From Lepas anatifera (lineage: Eukaryota > Arthropoda > Thecostraca > Lepadidae), in assembly GCA_034440635.1 (NCBI GenBank), contig JAOTON010001526.1, positions 1,187,001-1,251,000 on the forward strand: a DNA stretch of 64,000 nucleotides, written 5' to 3'. Position numbers and translations under genes: made by a program. Shown one piece after another: positions 21,540-30,500 of this stretch. The notes under the pieces were generated by a model. That model saw only the letters and a list, made by a program, of their open reading frames with translations. It made no database searches and was not told where the DNA came from. Each line of letters opens with the position of its first letter. The stretch's first letter is position 1.

Positions 21540-24500
21540 GTAAGTCGTAGAATCAGCTATCAGCTGGGTACATATAAAACATTGTATTTATTTTTACATG
21601 TATTCTATAGATCCACGATTAAACCGTTTACAAGCAAAATAGCAACAACGACATTATGTTTGCCCAATCGCGCTGAATCGCAGCGCACTGACTTTCGTTT
21701 GTTGACGACATCAGCTGAGTGTATTGACTGTTGTTTGTTGACGACACCAGCTGAGAGCAGCGACTCGCTTGTTGACGACATCAGCTGAGTCCAGTGACTG
21801 TTGTTTGTTGACGACACCAGCTAAGTGCAGTGACTAAGTGCAGTCGTTTTGTCTTCCGCGCGTTTCTTTTTGTTCTCTTCTGTTTGCAGCTTTTTGTTTT
21901 TTGTTCTGTTCGTTGGTCTGATTCGATTAGTGTCTTATTCTTGATCTCGCCGAACACTTCTTCGTCCTGCTTACTTGCTGAAACATGTCTTCTCCTTGTT
22001 TTTTGTTTTGTTTTGTTTTTGTTTTGTATTTGTATTGGCTTGGTTTGTTCCTCCTTATTTTCGCTTAGTAATGGTTTCGTTAGACTAAACAACGCAACAT
22101 ATGTGGGTCCGCTACTTATCTACTGTACTTATCTATTAATAATTTACTACGTTGATTTGTATTTGTTCCTGTCTGTTTTGTTTGCGCTCAACTTTCACTT
22201 GCTTGCAAGTGTGTTTTGGCATTATGTTTTCTCCTCAGTTCGTTTGTTCTGTTTCGTTTGTTTTTGTAACGGCTCTTCTCGTTTTCGTAATCTAACTACG
22301 TGCTCGCTTGCTTCCTTTTGTTCGATGCTGTATACCTATGTCTTCCTTTTGTTGCTCCTTATTGCTTTGCTCTGCTCATGTCATCTCTTGCTGTTCTGTT
22401 CCCTTACTTCTGTTCCCTATCATTATGTAAAAATGATATAAAAGATCATGATGATGATGACTGTTGTTTGTTGACGACATCAGCTGAGAGCAGCGACTCG
22501 CTGGTTGACGACAACAGCTGAGTCCAGTGACTGTTGTTTGTTGACGACACCAGCTAAGTGCAGTGACTGTTGTTTGTTGACGACATCAGCTGAGGGCAGT
22601 GACTGTCGTTTGTTGACTGAGTGTCAGCTGAGTGTATTGACTGTTATTTGTTGATGCCATCAGTTGAGAGCAGTGACTCGTTTGTTGACGACATCAGCGG
22701 AATGTATTGACTGCCGTTTGTTGACGACACCAGCTGAATGCAGTGACTGCTGTTTGTTGACGGCATCAGCTGAATGCAGTGACTGTTTGTTGACGACACC
22801 AGCTGAGTGCAGTGCCTGTTGTTTGTTGACGACACCAGCTGAGTGCAGTGACTGTTGATGACATCAGCTGAATGCAGTGACTGTTGTTTGTTGACGACAC
22901 CAGCTAAGTGCAGTGACTGTTGTTTGTTGACGACATCAGCTGAGGGCAGTGACTGTCGTTTGTTGACGACATCAGCGGAATGTATTGACTGCCGTTTGTT
23001 GACGACACCAGCTGAATGCAGTGACTGTTGTTTGTTGACGACACCAGCTGAATGCAGTGACTGTTGTTTGTTGACACCAGCTGAATGCAGTGACTGTTGT
23101 TTGTTGACGACACCAGCTGAGTGCAGTGACTGTTGTTTGTTGACGACACCAGCTGAGTGCAGTGACTGTTGATGACATCAGCTGAATGCAGTGACTGTTG
23201 TTTGTTGACGACATCAGCTGAATGCAGTGACTGTTGTTTGTTGACGACACCAGCTGAGTGCAGTGACTGCCGTTTGTTGATGACAGCAGCCGAGTGTATC
23301 AGCAGACGGTGCTTTGTTCCAGCTGTGGTACGTTCTGATCCGGGTGACGTGTAGCTGCCTGATCGGACTCATCCTCATGCGTAAGTAATGGTGCACACGA
23401 AAGAAGTTCCCTGCAGGATACATAAACAGCTTCCAGAATGCTCTATTTACGTACCAGGCACGGAACAGATTTATTGATTCATGTAAGCAGGATACTTCTT
23501 TCGAGATTTCTGGTTACATGAGTCGATAAGTCCTTTTCCGCGGTTGGTACGTAAATAGAGCGTGCTGAAGCTGCTCATGTATCCGGGGTAAGTAATGATC
23601 GAGCGATGTCATTGGCTCCAGATTTTTTTATCTAGGAAATGGACGATCGCTGCCTAGATGGTACGTTTGGTCAGTTCACCACATTTCAATTAAAGGTAAA
23701 ATTTAATTTGAATTAATGTTTGAAGTGTGCAGCATTGTATGGCCAAAGTGAGAAAAGTGAAAGTGAAAAATTATGAAGAAGGGAACAGGTCAAGAAGAAA
23801 TTGCTCTGCAATTCCCTTTTAGGGATTGTCCCACTTTTATAATGGGTTTTCAGCTGAGAGAGCATTGTTGTGGGGTGTGTCGAGAAACCACTATTGACAT
23901 TTTCGTTTCACCAAAAGCTCTCTGTACTAAATTCCTGGCACTTAGTTCGAAATAACATACCTGTCCCCCTGAGCGAAATAGAGGGGTCCAGACCCTGGAT
24001 CAATTGAGCAGAACGTGTTTGTCGGTAAGAACAGTTTTAAGCATTTTGTTTATTCAGAAGGCATGTACTTCTTTGAAGATGAAAGCAATTTCCCTGAAGA
24101 GAAAGCAAAACTGAAGGGGATCACCCCGCAGCGCGGTGTATTTTTCTAGTATGAGTTCCCCCTCCTCCAAACCAACAACTGGATCCGCTCCCACCGGCAA
24201 CATCACCTCTTCCGCTTTATGCAATTTCATGACTGCGTAGATGCCTCAGAAATGGTCTGGAAGGTGCAAAGGTGTAGCTGGTCTTATGCCATCCTTCCTT
24301 ACGGCTGAACCAAATTCAAGGCCAGGTTCCGTGAGTAATGAGTGAACGGATTCGCGGTGGAACCCCTTTAAAGAGGAGAAGAGAAGCCGAAACCATCTCA
24401 CTTTGTCGCGTATTGTGTCGATGTCTCCTCCCCATCCGTCCCAAGATTAAGTCTAGGAACATGACCGAAATACACCTGACCAGCAGATTTGGGTTCCCGC

Positions 24501-27500
24501 TTAACACGCGCACTGGAGGGGGTCTCGGAGGCCTCCCACCTGTTTTTCCAAGGTGGCAGGAGAACCGCTCGTCGCCGAATCACGATACTTTGCCACCTTA
24601 AACAGAATCTAATAGCGCGTCGATTGGTGAAGATTTTTTGAAAATCGGTCAAAAATTTTTGACTTATAAGCTTTTAAAGTCAGACCTGCATTTTGAGATC
24701 GCCGTAATCGCGTGGTCGGACCAGTTAGCTTGCATTGGAGACCGAGTGGTGAAGTCATAACACCATATAACCGGAATTATATGTCAAGGTCACCTCACAT
24801 GAAGGTCAAGGTCAAGGTCAAAGGTCACAGGTCAAGGTCATATATGCACTTTCAAGGTCACTGACCACAGTGCTTCCGGTCAAATGAAATTACCCGGTCT
24901 GACGTACATTATGCTATGACGTCATCGATAAGGTACCCCAATACCAAGGTCAATGTCAAATGGCAAGGTCAAAGGTCATTTGCAAGGTCAATCCTCATTT
25001 CCCGCCAAACAGTGGCTATAGTGTTAGTCAAAGTGTACATTATAAGTAGTATACTATATTGTGACCTTACAGGTCAATGACCTTAAATGACCTTGACCCC
25101 AAAATTGAAGGGAAGGCTCTTTGAGACGTTCTCTATATGACCCTGGTCCGCCTTTAACTTATTCCCGCCATTTTCCCGCATAATTACGGCATTTACCAGT
25201 CGGTCCCCAGCATTGCCAAGTTTTGACCTTTATGACCGCGTTTGACCTTGAAGATATTGACCTAGGTCAATAAAAATTGGTCATGATGTAGATCACTATA
25301 ATCCCCATCCACCTTTCAAATTTAGTTTTTCTATGCCTCTTAGTTTCTGAGATCTTAGGGGGCCTACCAGGCACCCCTCCAGTGTGCGTTAGTGCCAGAC
25401 CCCCTTCCAGTGCGGGTGTTAACCACCCGCCAAAGTTTCGAATCTTTAGATGAATCACCTATTACGAACACCGATATTCCCGTACAGATCTATATCGCTA
25501 AGGATGGCTTTCATTGCCGGCAGCCATTCTGGGATAGCATGCATTAACCTGAGTTTAATGCCCACGGGGGAAGACCGCCTTCCGTGTCCGATGGAGAGGA
25601 TCCTTCAAATGTGAAATTAATTTAGTATCATCCAGCTCTTGTTTCACGTCCGGTATTCTGTGTACTTGCTAGTGTGTAACTTCGGCATGGAGTGGGAGGT
25701 GGCCCGGCTGGTCACCAAGACTCCCTACAAGGCGTACACCAGCGCTGAGCTGGAGGCGGCTCATCTGGGCATGAAAATCGGCCTGCGGGGTGTCAACGTT
25801 ACCCTGTACGGTACGTGGCAGACGGCGTCAACGTAACCATGTACGGTATGTGGTAGACAGCGTCAACCTCGTTTGATACGACATGCTAGACTGTATTGTG
25901 CCAATGTGAGTCGCCCGTAAGGATTGCGTTTGGTCATTACCCTCCAGAGGCCGGGTAGCGCTGTCGGTTTACGCGCGCTCAGCTCGGCCTGAGGAACTCT
26001 ATAAGTGCAGTGTCGCGGGTTCGAACCCACCCAGAGGCAGGATTTGGCGCCCTGACCTAGCTCAAGCCAATAGCTTCTCTCTTGTCCTTCCGGCAATGTA
26101 TTACCTAAGGAGTAATTAAGTCATTAAACCTCTAAAATTATTATCATTACGATTCGAATAGCAAAAGTAGCTACCCGGTCACAGTCAGGGGCGTAGCCAA
26201 GGGGTGGCAGGGACAGCCGCCCCCTGAGGGCCCGAAGGACCTCCTGAGGACACGGGCAGCGCGAAGCGCGGCTCACCCGCACTATGCTCTGTGGCCAAAT
26301 TTGAAATTTCATACCAGACAGGGCCCTCTTAAGCCCTATTCAGCACTCTATTATGTAACAAGCAGGCCCTTTTTACCCATCAGGACCCTTTTGGCACTGT
26401 CGCGGGGGCCTTTTTCGGGGTTCCCCCTGAGGCGAAATCCTGGCAATGCCCCTGGTCACAGTCATGGTCCAGGAGGGGTGGAGTAATGTCCCGTAGGGCA
26501 AGGGAATAGATGGAGTATGAAGAACATGGAGAACAGCTGATAGCTCGCAGCCGGCAGTAAAAACTCCATTTCTAAGCTGATCCAGAGGTAATGAATGAGT
26601 AAGGAAAGGTGCGACAAAACCTTGTGAGAAGTATCCTGCCGTCTGCGCCTGGACTACTTCTAAGGATCGGCCCAGCTTAAAGTATCCGCAGTGCACCCTT
26701 CTATGGAGGTGTGTCCCTGACTGGTGTGACGTCTGCGACAGTTCCTCCGGAGGGCACCTACCGGAGGAGCTGGAAGGTGAAACCATCAACTACAACGAAC
26801 GCTTCTGGTGGAGCTGGGGCCAGGGCCTGCTCGGCTTCGGACCCTTCGGTAAGGGTGCTCGGGATAGCTGAACTGTGCATCTCGGATGCGGCGTGGCCGC
26901 TGTCCAGGCTTGCGCTGTGATCACGGCTCCAGCATTTCTGTCATGCAGGGTACTGACTAGAAACAACAGCGTATGTGGAGCTGCTTTTTCAACAGAGAAG
27001 CGGCTATATATGAGACCTAGTTGACATGTGGGCGGAATTTTCAGCTGGGGAGATACAGCGTGAGTTTCGGCGCGCTCAGCAGCAGGGCGCGCCGCTGCCC
27101 ATCCTCTGGATCTCAGAGTACTTCACCTTCGACGGCGAGGGCATCCGCTTCGGCAGACACTACATGCGTGCTGGCTGGTACGCCCACATTGTCATATGGT
27201 AAGCGTCTTCCAGTAGGCGAGGATATGCTTGCATTTTTCTTCTTCTCTAAAGCACTAATTATCTGGCAAATGAGGCACAATTTCGGAGCATGTCACCCGG
27301 ATCCCCGTTGTCTGTTTTCCAAGTACTTGTATTTGAGGGCCACTGTGGTCCGTCTCTTGTTTGATGTATAAAATCGTATGAATTGCTAATAACAGTGCTT
27401 TTATGCATATAATAATATACTCTCCGTATGCGAGAGGCAATGCACATACATATTAACGTTTCGATTTACAACTTGATGTTAGTGCGTTCTGCTGGTGTAA

Positions 27501-30500
27501 CTCGCGGACCCATGTTTTCGCCAGGGCGGCGTTTCCGACATACCTGTTGGCCAACATATCCTTCTTCATGGTGTTGAGGTACGGCGCGTTCTTCACCTTC
27601 ATCACCGGCCTGCTCCAGATCTGCGGCTGCCTGATCTGGGCGTCCGTGCGTAACCCCATTCCGCTGGCGATCCCCTTCGAGGAGGGCGCCCTCCGCACCA
27701 GCTACGGCGTCCACTTTTGGCTCTGCTTGGTCAACGGTAAGTGAACTGCCAATGGGAAGGGAGCGTTTGTTAGTCATGATATCGATCCACCAAGTCGTCA
27801 AAGATTGTCTCGCTATGAATGGATATCCTCTCTTTGGTTCATGCTTAGACCAGTAAGTAATGAAAGGAGTGCAAGGCCGATAAATAAATTTTAGGCTGTC
27901 CTTCGGGAAATCTGGCAGCCCCTCCCAACACAATTTCCGTTAAATTTACGCTGCCTGGCAAATATGTTCCAACGTTTGTCTTCCACCTTCGCCTGAAAAT
28001 ATTTCAGTTAAAAGTTCTGGTGGTAGTGAATGAATTTCTCTCTTACCACCCCGATGAAGCATAGTGTGTTGCAGCCGATTGTAATGTTTTCCGAAGTCAG
28101 GAGGCAAAATACATGACAAGATAGCAAAGAGACTGGGATGTAAAGGGCCACTATTCTAGCGTTCTTTGAGACTTCTTTGGGTTTTCTGCCTTTTAAACAC
28201 TCTTCAGCTATTACCCCTGGGCATGGGTGCCACATCACGGTGTAGTTGTGCATACTTTTACCACTTACCTCTTATGCATTATGCATATTTTTATCATTTT
28301 ACTCTTTGTGCTTTCTTAGAAGGTTGTCAGCTGGTACACATATATCGTGTAACGTTGATCAATTTTGGAGTGTTTAGGCGAGGAGCATGATTAGAAGTTG
28401 ACAAGATCTTTAATGACCTGCATCCTCAAATTTTGGATGCCTTCTCAAATTCTGCCTTCTGCCTTCTCAAAGTATGGTCTAATACATACTACTATTATAC
28501 ATACTATTATACTATTACATTATACTACATACTATTATATAATCGGGTACAACCCTTCAAGAGAATCACCTTAATACAATGTGTAAAATCACAATTGATT
28601 GCTTATTGTGTATACACAATTGCTATAGCAAGACAGTCCATAGTCTTGCTACACTATGACCAAAAATTTGAGATTTTACCAATTGCATTATGCTGATTCT
28701 GATGAAGGTCTGTGGCCGAATATATAAGCCCAGTGTATGAGATCCATTTCACATCCAGGATTCGAGGAGGCAGGGCATTTAACCTATTGTCAACTTATCT
28801 CGTGTAAATATCGTTTTTGTTCCTAGTAATGACTTCACGGATTAATGGTTAAACCCGTCTAATTCTAAATTTAACCTGCGCGCCAATGATTTTCACCGGC
28901 TGCCCAAAAACATATTAGTGATGTGTGTCCCTTCGGAGTCCCGAACACAAACCTACACTGTTTATTGATCTTTTCACTGATTTTGGAAATTGCATGAACA
29001 CTTCTGTCGTGTTTCATGTATTCATGGTCACGCAAGTTCAGATCCGATGAAGTCCGCAGTCATTTTTCCGACGAATCAAAGCCGATCCGTATGCTCACCA
29101 CCATTACCAATCTAAATCCAATCCCATCCAAAATACGTTCCAATCAACAAACAAAAATAAATTGTAATCCTTGTGCATATAAACCACCCCATTTTCTCTG
29201 ACCAGTTCAATCCGATTCCATCTTTGGATTGGATTGGATCATCCAATCCATAACGTTCTGTAATATATCCAGGACTGATCTGCGTCACTATCGGACTGGG
29301 GGTGGCGTTCATGGATATACGCTATCCAGAGAAGATAGCCGACTTCTTCGGCGTCGACCCTCTTCAAGACTATGAGGAACACTACTACAGTGAGTCGGGA
29401 CGTGGGGTTGATTTCTGGTAAAATGGTCGTTATCATGGGATATCGAAACATTGTTGCATTAGTATTGCTGGGGGGGTTGTGTCGATTCAGGGCTGAGCCG
29501 ATTAATGATGGAAGGGAACCTCGAAATACAGTCACCCTAGTCACTTAGATCTGATCGTTGTGGTGTTAAGATTGATGCAGCCACATCATCATTTGGGTTT
29601 TGCCTACCATTATTGCCATCACAGAAGGCTCAGCCCCGAGGATAGAGAATATACTCGGGGGTTCGAGTCATGGACGGAGGTCAAGCGAGGTCGTTGCCTG
29701 TTCCCTAAGCTGTGGAGTCACACATTCGTAACAGGTAAAGAAGAAAATTCATGCAATATATAACATGTCTGCCATTATAAGCCAATGACGTGACTCTAGA
29801 GCTAAATGTCGAGATCCTACATCATATTGATTCGATTTATTCAGGTTTATGTTTGTATCATTGGTATCTCTCATCTGAGTGGCGTCTTGTCGTGACTCGA
29901 ATTTCCCTCAGCGGCGGAGGAGCTCAAAGCCAAAGAACCAAAGACGAGTAAATCAAATGGGGATGCAGTGGAGATGGCGGAGAAAGGCGGTCCTCCGGAA
30001 CAGAACGGCGGCAGCTCCTCACAGGTAAACCAATACTTGGGTGCAATGGCAGATCCAGGAAAAAATTTCGGGGAGGGACCTAGGGGGCTCGAGCCTCCTC
30101 CGCCATTGTCTCGGAACAGGCTCTGGCTATGCATTAACTATAGACACTGGCACTGGGGGAGGGGGTTGAGCCCACTAGCCCCCTTTCATTCGCCACTGCT
30201 TGGGTGTCGATCAAACGCACCTTTTGCAGTTGGGCACGAGCTGGGGTGGGTGGCAATTTACGCATATTGTACATATCAGATATGCGGGGACGCACTGACG
30301 AATACAATGGGGGAAGCTGGCAAATAATATATTTGCCTCCGGACCACGCGATTTGGCGAGATTTTCTTACAAAAACGTTATGTAGATTCACCACTGTCAC
30401 AGTTATTAAGGTGATTAGTTGGCGCGCCCCTAAAGCCCAATAATCAATCAACAGTTATTAATCCAAAAATTCATTTGGGGGGGGCTAAGGGGCGCGAACC

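Noticed and set aside
21830..22441. 203-codon frame rich in Phe, Leu, Cys and Ser, looking like a membrane protein
   Set aside because: The plus strand is strongly T-rich, which gives such residues by chance. It starts in the repeat array, has no family-like pattern and lies in an intron insert.
22644..23354. Open frames on both strands with 12-residue repeats (LLTTPAECSDCC and similar), looking like a Cys-rich protein
   Set aside because: The unit is 36 bp, so all frames without a stop in one unit stay open. Variation is not biased to third positions, and the array sits inside DuoxA intron 1.
29620..29700. GGGGGTTCGAGTCATGG, a B-box-like string in DuoxA intron 7
   Set aside because: No A box at the proper distance and no cloverleaf can be drawn.
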